Assembly (NCBI GenBank): GCA_944389935.1
Contig: CALXOE010000024.1
Span: forward strand, 1 to 47,235
Direction of reading: 5' to 3'
DNA from: an uncultured Victivallis sp.
Lineage (GTDB): Bacteria > Verrucomicrobiota > Lentisphaeria > Victivallales > Victivallaceae
Length of the DNA: 47,235 nt
Shown: positions 1 to 7,264 of the stretch, in pieces
How positions within the stretch are numbered: position 1 is the stretch's first letter
Layout of the letters: every line of letters begins with the position of its first letter
Translations under genes and position numbers: made by a program
The notes under the pieces: model-generated
Databases searched by the model: none
What the model was told of the DNA's origin: nothing
Seen by the model: only the letters and a program-made list of their open reading frames with translations

Positions 1-1
1 C

Positions 2-76
2 GACGCGAGAAAAAGCGGTACGAACTACGACATCGACCTCTCGCTCGACCGCCCCTCCTCCGGCATGCTCGCCTGA
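2..76 (+). CDS. Possible 3' end of a protein gene cut by the window edge
   Basis: An open frame enters from the left edge and ends at TGA 74-76. It encodes about 24 residues, including SGTNYDIDLSLDRPSSG, with strong G/C preference at third codon positions, as in the genuine genes nearby. It would converge on and overlap by about 50 bp the end of the metallo-hydrolase gene on the other strand. No family can be named from so short a tail, and the frame may be chance. Confidence 0.3.
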   Translation, partial: DARKSGTNYDIDLSLDRPSSGMLA

Positions 77-960
77 TCCGGACAAGCGCGCCAGAGCAGC
101 CGGTTCGCCTCGAATCCGGCTGCGATCCGCCCCGAATCGGCGAGGAATGCGAGCGCGGAACGGATCGTGCTGCCCGCAAGCGCATACTGCGTGAAGTCCA
201 GCACAAGTCCGAACTCGTCGAAGAGCCGTTTGAGAATCTCCTCGAATCCGTGCGGCTTCTCCGCGCAGAGCGCCGCAATCCGCTCGAGCAAGGCCGTCAC
301 GGCGGCCCGGTTCACGCGGACGAGCGGCCCGATGTCGGCCGTCGCCGGAGCGTGCGACGGGACGAAAAACGGAGCGTCGAGCTTCTCAAGTTCATCGAGC
401 GTAGCGAGATACGCTCTGAAATCATAGATGAACGGGATACGGTATTTCGCCAAAACCGCCTCGCTTGCGAGTGCGTCCGCAAGAAAGAGTGTCCCGTCCG
501 GAGAACGCACGCCGACCATGTCGAACCAGTGACCGGGCAGTGGAATCGTCCGGAGTTCCCGGGGAAACTCCGGATCCGTGATCTCCCGCACCGGGCTCGA
601 CTGTGCGAGCAGAAATTTTCCCCGCAGAGGCGCGGGCGGAAATCCTCCGTAGACGAGCGCCGGTTCGAGAATCGGGTGTCGGGCGAACGCCGCCTCGAAC
701 GCAGTTGCGAAGATCGGACAGGAAGTCCGCTCCTGCAGCAGCCGGTTGCCGCCGATGTGATCGGCATGGGAATGGGTATTGACCACCGCGCGCAGTCGCC
801 AATGCTGCGCATCTAGGATTTTCAGCGCCCGTTTTCCCGCTTCCCTGTCAAGCCCGCTGTCGATCAGGCAGACGCCGCCGTCGTCAAGCAGACAGATGCC
901 GATCTTCGCGGGGGATTCGATGTACCATGACCGTTCGCCGGCCTGAACGAGTTCATACAT
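25..960 (-). CDS. MBL-fold metallo-hydrolase
   Basis: A 311-residue metallo-beta-lactamase superfamily protein. The zinc motif H63-S-H65-A-D67-H68 is followed by H144 (PLPGHW), D162 (FLADA) and H203 (PSHAP), the usual order of ligands for a two-metal site. The family includes glyoxalase II-like thioesterases, lactonases and other hydrolases; the substrate here cannot be read from sequence. There is no signal peptide, so it is probably cytoplasmic. The start at 960 is chosen over an upstream one at 1038 because GGGAGGAG lies just before this ATG. The tail after about residue 290 is unlike the rest and overlaps a possible convergent gene end. It is divergent from the alpha/beta hydrolase. Confidence 0.85.
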   Translation of the reverse strand: MYELVQAGERSWYIESPAKIGICLLDDGGVCLIDSGLDREAGKRALKILDAQHWRLRAVVNTHSHADHIGGNRLLQERTSCPIFATAFEAAFARHPILEPALVYGGFPPAPLRGKFLLAQSSPVREITDPEFPRELRTIPLPGHWFDMVGVRSPDGTLFLADALASEAVLAKYRIPFIYDFRAYLATLDELEKLDAPFFVPSHAPATADIGPLVRVNRAAVTALLERIAALCAEKPHGFEEILKRLFDEFGLVLDFTQYALAGSTIRSALAFLADSGRIAAGFEANRLLWRACPDQASMPEEGRSSERSMS

Positions 961-1024
961 GATCGCTCCTCCCTTCTTCTTTCCGGTAATATAACCGATC
1001 CGGCGGAGAATTCCAGTGATCCAC

Positions 1025-1053
1025 TTGCATCGGATCATTTCCGGTGCTACATT
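1025..1053 (+). promoter_or_regulatory. Candidate promoter for the alpha/beta hydrolase gene
   Basis: TTGCAT at 1025-1030, a 17 bp spacer and TACATT at 1048-1053. The -10 ends only 5 bases before the ATG at 1059, so a transcript from here would have almost no leader. Confidence 0.4.
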
Positions 1054-1058
1054 TCCCC

Positions 1059-1886
1059 ATGATCACGATAAGAAAATACGGGGATCCCCCCTGGAGCGCC
1101 GCGGCGATTCACGGCGGACCCGGCGCGCCCGGTTCCGCGGCGGGACTCGCGCGCGGGCTTGCCGCCGCCACCGGAGCGGGTGTGCTTGAACCGTTTCAGT
1201 CAAAACGGACGATCCGCGCTCTCGTCGAAGAACTCTATGCGCAACTCGCCGCCGAAAGCGCCGGCCCGATCCTGCTGATCGGCCACTCCTGGGGAGCGTG
1301 GCTCAGCGCGATGTTCGCGCAAAAATATCCGGAAAAGGTCCGGAAACTCCTCCTCGTCGGCAGCGGACCGCTGACGGACTCTTACGTCCCGAAGATCGCC
1401 GCCGGCCGAATGGCGAGACTCAATGAAAGAGAGCGCCGGAGATTCGCGGAGCTGCCCGCTCTGCTCGCCCGGCCGGATTGCCCCGGACGGGATGCTCTCA
1501 TTGCCGAACTCGGCGCCCTCTGCGAAAGGAGTGACGCCTATGCGCCGATGAAATCGGGGGAAGCCCCCTCGCCAGCTCCGGACGGCGCGCTCTATCAGGC
1601 GGTCTGGAGCGAAGCGGTCGAACTGCGTCGATCGGGAAAGCTGCTGCAGATTTTCGAGCGGTTGAATGTTCCGGTTACGGTCATCCACGGCGACGCCGAT
1701 CCACACCCGGCCGCGGGCGTCCGCGAGCCGCTCAGATCGCTGGGAGTTCCGTTCACATTCCATCTGCTGCCGCGCTGCGGTCATACGCCGTGGGAAGAAA
1801 AATTCGCGCGCGAACCGTTCTTCCGGCTGCTTGCGCGCGAATTCTCACAGAAATCATTTTCCTCCGGATCGATCAGAAGTAGATGA
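1059..1886 (+). CDS. Alpha/beta-fold hydrolase
   Basis: A 275-residue alpha/beta hydrolase. The nucleophile elbow is G75-H-S77-W-G79, the oxyanion region is HGGPGAPG (18-25), the likely acid is in HGDADP (D212 or D214), and the likely histidine is H242 in RCGHTPWEE. HGGPG near the N terminus is typical of proline iminopeptidase-like and related serine hydrolases, but the substrate is open. There is no signal peptide. ATG 1059 is preferred over GTG 1044; neither has a clear ribosome binding site, and the promoter lies almost on the start. The last 14 bp overlap the convergent oxidoreductase gene. Confidence 0.82.
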   Translation: MITIRKYGDPPWSAAAIHGGPGAPGSAAGLARGLAAATGAGVLEPFQSKRTIRALVEELYAQLAAESAGPILLIGHSWGAWLSAMFAQKYPEKVRKLLLVGSGPLTDSYVPKIAAGRMARLNERERRRFAELPALLARPDCPGRDALIAELGALCERSDAYAPMKSGEAPSPAPDGALYQAVWSEAVELRRSGKLLQIFERLNVPVTVIHGDADPHPAAGVREPLRSLGVPFTFHLLPRCGHTPWEEKFAREPFFRLLAREFSQKSFSSGSIRSR

Positions 1887-2925
1887 CTTCGTTCTTCCGG
1901 GCAGATTCAAACACCTTTTCGAGGAACATCATCGAACGGCGGAGCTGATCGTGCGTCACGACGATCTCAGCCTTGCCGTTCAGCACGGCTATGACGTTTT
2001 TGTAATATTCCGCCCAGTCGGATTTGACTTTGACAATCGGGAATTTCTCGACGGTCTGCTCGTTGCGCGGAGCCATCGTGCGGGTCAGTCCCGCTCCGGC
2101 CTGGACCGGCGCGACATCATCCTCGCCATGATTGAAGATCTTCACGATCTCGCCGTCGCAATCCCAGTTGCGGATCACCGCAGAACCGCCGTCGCCGAAT
2201 GCATACCAGCGCGGCATCTCGATGAAGTTGCAGGTTTTGACTTCGACCAGCCACTCCGGGCCGTTCTTGTAACGAACCAGCGCCGTGAACCCCTCATCAC
2301 ACTCGAAATTCGTGAGATGGTCGAGCGTGGCATAGACCGACTCGAGCTCATAGTCGTGCATCATGGTCAACATCTGATCGAGGAGATGAACGCCCCAGTC
2401 GAGCACCATGCCGCCGCCGTGTGCCTTCTCCTCGCGCCAGCCGCCGGGAATTCCGCGCGATCCGTGCACGCGCGATTCAATGCGGAACACACGACCGAGT
2501 TCTCCGGCTTCGATGATCTTCCGGATCGTCAGATAATCCTCATCCCAGCGGCGATTCTGATGCACGGTGAAGAGCTTGCCATACTTTTTCGCCGCGGCGA
2601 TCATCTCCTCAAGCTCGGCGGAATTCATCGACACCGGCTTCTCGCAGATCACGTTCTTGCCGGCGGCGAGCGCTGCAATCACAATCTCCTTATGAACGTC
2701 GTTCGGGGTCGCAACCGTCACGAGGTCGATCGCCGGATCAGCGAGAAGTTCCTCCCGAGAAGCGTAAGCGTGAATTCCTTTTTCCTCCGCAGCCCGGTTC
2801 CGCTCCGGGTCGATGTCATAGACGCCGAGAAGCCTGATCCCCTCCACGCTCTGCATTTTCTCGGAATGAAAGTTTCCCATCCCGCCATAGCCGATGACGG
2901 CCCCGCCGATCACTTTTCCGCTCAT
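1873..2925 (-). CDS. Gfo/Idh/MocA-family oxidoreductase (first copy)
   Basis: A 350-residue NAD(P)-dependent oxidoreductase. The N-terminal Rossmann fold carries the GYGGMGNFH loop (12-20). The family signature CEKPVSMN contains the conserved lysine K96, and LDWGVHLLDQ supplies D176 and H180 of the catalytic region. Members act on sugars, inositols and their derivatives; this substrate is unknown. No signal peptide is seen. It is transcribed alone on the minus strand from a promoter at 3004-3031. The sugar-gene setting fits a role in oxidising or isomerising a released monosaccharide. Confidence 0.9.
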   Translation of the reverse strand: MSGKVIGGAVIGYGGMGNFHSEKMQSVEGIRLLGVYDIDPERNRAAEEKGIHAYASREELLADPAIDLVTVATPNDVHKEIVIAALAAGKNVICEKPVSMNSAELEEMIAAAKKYGKLFTVHQNRRWDEDYLTIRKIIEAGELGRVFRIESRVHGSRGIPGGWREEKAHGGGMVLDWGVHLLDQMLTMMHDYELESVYATLDHLTNFECDEGFTALVRYKNGPEWLVEVKTCNFIEMPRWYAFGDGGSAVIRNWDCDGEIVKIFNHGEDDVAPVQAGAGLTRTMAPRNEQTVEKFPIVKVKSDWAEYYKNVIAVLNGKAEIVVTHDQLRRSMMFLEKVFESARKNEVIYF

Positions 2926-3003
2926 AACTCGCCTGACTCGTTTACTTCAAAACCGTGTAACTCCCGGAAACTCTGCTCCGGACAAAAAATTACCATTGCC
3001 ATT

Positions 3004-3031
3004 AATGTAGACGCTGGATTGTAAAATGCAA
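3004..3031 (-). promoter_or_regulatory. Candidate promoter for the first Gfo/Idh gene
   Basis: On the minus strand TTGCAT (3026-3031), a 16 bp spacer and TACATT (3004-3009), about 80 bp before the start codon. It matches the promoter form seen before several other genes in the window. The rest of 2926-3241 holds no convincing gene. Confidence 0.5.
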
Positions 3032-3227
3032 TCGTTTTTTCCATAGAACGATCAAATAAATTCAGCCGATTGCGGCAAACGTCCTCCTGATGCAAATTAT
3101 CGAAGGGGCGCTCCGCGATCGGCACCCGCCCGTTACGGTAGAATGATTCATCTCACACCACCCCAGTTTTTGCCGTTTTATGCTATTGATAAAGCGAAAA
3201 ATACGGGCACACCCCCTTGATCCGTGC

Positions 3228-3233
3228 TATAAT
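3228..3233 (+). promoter_or_regulatory. Candidate -10 element of the pseudopilin-glycosidase operon
   Basis: A perfect TATAAT stands 8 bp before the tandem duplication. No good -35 lies at the usual distance (GGGCAC occupies that place), which would suit a promoter needing an activator such as the AraC protein encoded downstream. Confidence 0.4.
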
Positions 3234-3241
3234 ATAGGATA

Positions 3242-3347
3242 AATCACCAAATAATCAGAAAACGGAGGAAACAAATATGAACATCTACTTTGTTCAATCA
3301 CCAAATAATCAGAAACGGAGGAAACAAATATGAACATCTACTTTGTT
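3242..3347 (+). repeat. Tandem duplication of a start region, two copies of about 53 bp
   Basis: Copy one is 3242-3294 and copy two 3296-3347. They are identical except for one A missing from a run in copy two. Each holds an AATCACCAAATAATCAG block, the ribosome binding site CGGAGGA and an ATG followed by five identical codons (NIYFV). The duplication therefore gives two complete translation starts in a row. Near identity implies a recent event or active maintenance. Confidence 0.95.
3277..3333 (+). CDS. Short leader ORF of 18 codons made by the duplication
   Basis: ATG 3277 has a good binding site (CGGAGG) and opens a frame of 18 codons, [18 protein letters not shown]. Its stop TGA (3331-3333) overlaps the pseudopilin start ATG (3330-3332) as ATGA, so translation could be coupled. 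The second half is lysine/arginine rich because it is a translated ribosome binding region. It may be a by-product of the duplication with no peptide function, or it may tune translation of the pseudopilin. Confidence 0.4.
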   Translation: MNIYFVQSPNNQKRRKQI

Positions 3348-4190
3348 CCGTCGGGATCATCGTCAATGCTCCAGACCTCATTGTGGTACGAACATCCGAT
3401 CGCAAGAGGGACCGATACCCGGCCGAACCGATTCCTGAAGTTCCAAGGCGCTGCGTTCAGGATGTTTACACTTATCGAGCTTCTCGTTGTGATAGCGATC
3501 ATTGCGATTCTTGCATCGATGCTGCTGCCGGCACTCAATCGCGCCAGGGAGAGCGCCCGCGGCAGTTCCTGCATGAACAATAAGAAACAGGCGATCACAG
3601 CGCAGCAACTTTATGCAGGAGATTTCAATGATTTTTACATCGGATTTCGAAACAGCGACGGAACCTCAGGGCTGTGGTGTTCCGTACTCTCCCGCGGGCA
3701 GGATGCCAACGGGGACTTCACGGTCGAAGGTCAGGGATACATGACGGAAGCAAGCGCCCAATGCCCGTCGGTGAACAACCGTACCTCCCCCGGAGATCCA
3801 AACTTCGATTTCTGGCACAGTACCTATGGCATCGACTGGAGCTTCCCCGACGGCAACGCAGCGAGCCAAGAACGGCTGAATCTCTTCGGAAATTATCACA
3901 TCAGCGTGGCCGCGCCGGAGTCCTATCACTTCGCTCTGACGAGGATGAAACGGCCTGGAGATACTCTGATCTTCGCCGACACCTACTGGAAGAAAAACGA
4001 CTGTGGGATTCCCCGTTTCATCTACAAAAGCGCGCTTGACACCGGGGCCGTAGTGCAGATTCATAACGGACGCACGGCAACCGCATTCGCCGACGGTCAC
4101 GCCGCCCTGCATACCGGGGCGGAACTCAAAGCCATGCCGTTCAATCTGCAATATTACTACAAGAGCACCGCCGGAGACGTAGGAAACTGA
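3330..4190 (+). CDS. Type II secretion-like pseudopilin with N-terminal prepilin motif
   Basis: A 286-residue protein of the prepilin/pseudopilin type common in Lentisphaerota and Planctomycetota. The hydrophobic helix [18 protein letters not shown] is at about residues 46-63, followed by [11 protein letters not shown] and a soluble domain ending with the ADGHAALHT segment typical of H-x9-DG pseudopilins. Such proteins are cleaved by a prepilin peptidase and held in the inner membrane or built into a pseudopilus. Here Met, not the usual Gly, precedes the cleavage position. The start at 3330 has a strong GGAGG site but gives a leader of about 45 residues; ATG 3462 would give an almost leaderless form. 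It is first in an operon with two secreted glycosidases (gaps of 34 and 19 bp). Confidence 0.88.
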   Translation: MNIYFVPSGSSSMLQTSLWYEHPIARGTDTRPNRFLKFQGAAFRMFTLIELLVVIAIIAILASMLLPALNRARESARGSSCMNNKKQAITAQQLYAGDFNDFYIGFRNSDGTSGLWCSVLSRGQDANGDFTVEGQGYMTEASAQCPSVNNRTSPGDPNFDFWHSTYGIDWSFPDGNAASQERLNLFGNYHISVAAPESYHFALTRMKRPGDTLIFADTYWKKNDCGIPRFIYKSALDTGAVVQIHNGRTATAFADGHAALHTGAELKAMPFNLQYYYKSTAGDVGN

Positions 4191-4224
4191 TCCCGGTCAA
4201 CTCGAAAACATTCCTTTATTCCTG

Positions 4225-7200
4225 ATGAAAATCATGATGAAAAAGCAACTCCAACTGATTGCCACGCTTTTTTTGTTCCTTCCAGCCGGAGCATTTCCAC
4301 AGGTGGAATTCAATCATCCCGAACAATGGGTGGTCAATCTTGCCGAACAACGTGACCAGAAGTTAACGCTTCGGACTCTTCCCGACACGAAGGAGACCGG
4401 CTTGAATCTGAGCTGGAATGGCTACACCTTTCCTTATGCCGAACTTCATCTGCACACCCCGCTGCAGCTGCCGGAATCGTTTCGCAAAGGAAGCCTCGCC
4501 CTCCGGATTCAACTGCCGGGAGACGCTCCGATCCGCTGCATCAGCCTGCGGCTGCAGGACGCTTCTGGCGAAGTGTTCCAATACCAGATGCGCTGTCTGC
4601 CGCCGCGGGAAACACGGATCATCACGGCGAACTACCAGATCAATCTGCAGGAAAAAAAAGCATCATCCTGGGGTGGAAACAACGATAAGAAATTTGACTT
4701 CCCTGTTGCATTGAAGGGATTCTCCATCGACTTCTCCCCGGAGTCCGGCGTGGGAGAAGCACTCTTTCTCGGAGCAGAACTGATCCCGGACACCCCCGGA
4801 ATTTCAGCGGCGGACGGCATCGAATTTGAAGTCGAAACCGGCTCGTCGCTGCGAATCCTGCGGCCCGGAAAACAGGAGAAACTCTCGCTGTGTTTCCGCA
4901 ATCTCAACTCCAGTGCATTCGACGGATATGCAGAAGTCGAATTCGAAAATTTTTTCGGGCGCACCTTCACCGAGAAGATCGGCACACTCAAACTCGAACC
5001 GAAAGAACAGCGTACCTTCCCGGTAACAACTCCGCTGCCCACGCTCGGGCACTGGACGGTGCGAGCCAAGTTGAAACGCGACGGGAAACAACCAGGTGAA
5101 CTCACGCGCACGTTCACCTGTTTCGAACCTGCCGGACCTACGCCGGGGCGTGCACGGGGATTCCTCTGGGGGATCTCCTCGCACCCCCAGCTCCACCCAG
5201 CCCGGGATCAGAAACTCGAAGCACTGGCAGCGGCACTGGTCGGAGCGAAAGTCGTGCGCGAGGATGTCTCCTGGCGCCGGGTACAACCCGAACACGATCA
5301 ATGGGATTTCCGCTCCTTCGACCAGACGGTCGCAATCTTCGCGGAACAGGGAATCGAACTTCAGGCGATTCTCTGTTACTGTGCTCCCTGGGCGGCGCGC
5401 GATCCCGCTGCGCAACGACCGGACCAGGCCGAGCCAGAACCGGAAGCATGGAAAAAATTCTGCTTCGAAATGGCAAAACGTTATCGCGGACGAATCCGAT
5501 TCTGGGAAGTCTGGAACGAGCCGGATGTAACCCCCTTCTCCGCTTTCGACTCCGCCACCTACGCCGGAATGATGCGAAACGCATTCGCTGCGATCAAGGC
5601 GGCTGATCCCGATGCGATGGTGCTGACCGGCGGCTTTGCGACACTGGCCGCCCACCCGATGCTGCGGGAAGCCGGCTATCAGGAGAACGCGCTCAAACTT
5701 GGACGCGGCAGTTACGACATCCACGCCTATCATGAACATGGCGACTTCCATCCACACTATGTGAAAATGGTGGAAGAACGATTTCTGCCGATGCGGAAAC
5801 GCGCCGGAGTCACCGAACCATGGTGGGCCAATGAGACCGCCCTGACCTCCTCCGGCGGCAATGAGAAACCGCAGGCAATGGCGCTTTATAAGAAACTGCT
5901 CTACGCCTGGAGCCGCGGCGCGATCGGCTACAACTGGTATGATCTGCGCAATGACGGCGATGATCCGAACCACGGTGAACACAACTATGGGATGATGACC
6001 CGCGATTTCCGCCCCAAACCGGTCTACACGGTCTATAACACATTGACCAGCCTGTTCGGCGGCAAGGAATTTCTGCGACAGCTGGACACGGATGCCCGGG
6101 AGTACCTGCTTCTCTTCCGCGGAGAAGACGAACTGGCGCTCGCAGCGTGGAACGAACAGGGAATTTCCCGGCAGGCGATCATCCGCACCGACGCCGGGAC
6201 TGCGGAGCTGGCCGACCTCATGAACAATCGCCGCCCGGTCGAGATCCGGGAAGGACGAATCCTGCTGGAAGTGGAAAATCTCCCTGCCACGCTGCTGCTC
6301 AAAGGAGCAACCCGGGCGGAATTCGTCGGAACTCCGGTGGGGCTCGAAAGCTCCGCCATCGCCATTCCGGGGAAGCCGTACCGGTTTACCGCAACGTTGC
6401 TCAACCCGCTCGACGAAGCGGCGGAATTTTTCCTGAAACTTCAGCCTCCCGCCGGATTTGCCCAATCCGCGGATGAACTGCGCATCCTCGTCCCTGCCGG
6501 AGAGACAACAAAGCTCGCCAGAGAAATTCTGGTTGCGCCAGATTTCCATCCCGCCTTCGACAACCCATATCAGCTCTCTGTGGAATATCGAATTTCCGGC
6601 AGCGAAATCACGGGGAAAACCGTCCTGAACATACGGCCCGCACAAATCGTGAAAACAGGCTCTCCTGTCGGGCAGGAACCGGACTTCAAACTCGAACATC
6701 GCCGCCAGGTGCGCGACCTCTTCGCCGGAGACCCCACCCGCGGACACCTGCTCTGGAAAGGACCGCAAGACCACTCCGCCCGGATCCTCCTCGGAACCGA
6801 TGAGGATCATCTGCTGCTGCATGTTGACGTAACCGACGATCTCCACTGCCAGCCGGAACAGGGCGCCAACACCTGGATGGGCGACAACGTCCAGTTCGCG
6901 CTGGAACTGCCGAACCAGAACGGGGGATGGGAATTCGGATTGACCCGCCTTTCTGACGGCTCCTCCGAAAGCTGGTGCTGGAGCGCGCCGGAAGGTTTCC
7001 TGCCCGAAAACGCCGCCCGGCAGATCCGGCTGCAAACAAGCCGGGCGGAAAAAGTCACGGCTTATGATGCAAAAATCCCGTTCAGCACAGTCGGATTGAC
7101 GCGGGAGATGCTGAACCACGGATTCCGCTTCAACCTGCTCGTCAACGATAACGACGGCGAAGGCCGCCGCGGCTGGATCGCCATCGCGCCCGGTATCGGA

Positions 7201-7245
7201 GAACGCAAGGATCCGTCGCTGTTTCCATTTATCATATTCAATTGA
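4225..7245 (+). CDS. Secreted clan GH-A glycoside hydrolase with C-terminal CBM9-like domain
   Basis: A 1006-residue secreted enzyme. It has a signal peptide (about 1-25, ending AGAFPQ), an N-terminal beta-sandwich region (about 30-300) and a TIM barrel (about 305-640). The barrel has the acid/base in FWEVWNEPD (E432) and the likely nucleophile in WWANETA (E537), the spacing of clan GH-A enzymes such as GH39 or GH5-like families. After a linker region, residues about 825-1006 resemble a family 9-type carbohydrate-binding or DOMON-like sandwich (WMGDNVQFALE, NDNDGEGRRGWIA). The substrate is not determined. It is second in the pseudopilin operon. Several ATGs crowd the start (4225, 4234, 4237); none has a strong binding site. 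Confidence 0.87.
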   Translation: MKIMMKKQLQLIATLFLFLPAGAFPQVEFNHPEQWVVNLAEQRDQKLTLRTLPDTKETGLNLSWNGYTFPYAELHLHTPLQLPESFRKGSLALRIQLPGDAPIRCISLRLQDASGEVFQYQMRCLPPRETRIITANYQINLQEKKASSWGGNNDKKFDFPVALKGFSIDFSPESGVGEALFLGAELIPDTPGISAADGIEFEVETGSSLRILRPGKQEKLSLCFRNLNSSAFDGYAEVEFENFFGRTFTEKIGTLKLEPKEQRTFPVTTPLPTLGHWTVRAKLKRDGKQPGELTRTFTCFEPAGPTPGRARGFLWGISSHPQLHPARDQKLEALAAALVGAKVVREDVSWRRVQPEHDQWDFRSFDQTVAIFAEQGIELQAILCYCAPWAARDPAAQRPDQAEPEPEAWKKFCFEMAKRYRGRIRFWEVWNEPDVTPFSAFDSATYAGMMRNAFAAIKAADPDAMVLTGGFATLAAHPMLREAGYQENALKLGRGSYDIHAYHEHGDFHPHYVKMVEERFLPMRKRAGVTEPWWANETALTSSGGNEKPQAMALYKKLLYAWSRGAIGYNWYDLRNDGDDPNHGEHNYGMMTRDFRPKPVYTVYNTLTSLFGGKEFLRQLDTDAREYLLLFRGEDELALAAWNEQGISRQAIIRTDAGTAELADLMNNRRPVEIREGRILLEVENLPATLLLKGATRAEFVGTPVGLESSAIAIPGKPYRFTATLLNPLDEAAEFFLKLQPPAGFAQSADELRILVPAGETTKLAREILVAPDFHPAFDNPYQLSVEYRISGSEITGKTVLNIRPAQIVKTGSPVGQEPDFKLEHRRQVRDLFAGDPTRGHLLWKGPQDHSARILLGTDEDHLLLHVDVTDDLHCQPEQGANTWMGDNVQFALELPNQNGGWEFGLTRLSDGSSESWCWSAPEGFLPENAARQIRLQTSRAEKVTAYDAKIPFSTVGLTREMLNHGFRFNLLVNDNDGEGRRGWIAIAPGIGERKDPSLFPFIIFN

Positions 7246-7264
7246 CCACAAAAGGATTACGATC

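Noticed and set aside
2922..3125. 67-codon frame whose stop overlaps the first Gfo/Idh start as ATGA
   Set aside because: It contains the best promoter for the Gfo/Idh gene (3004-3031), has no binding site of note and no motif; the ATGA is probably chance.
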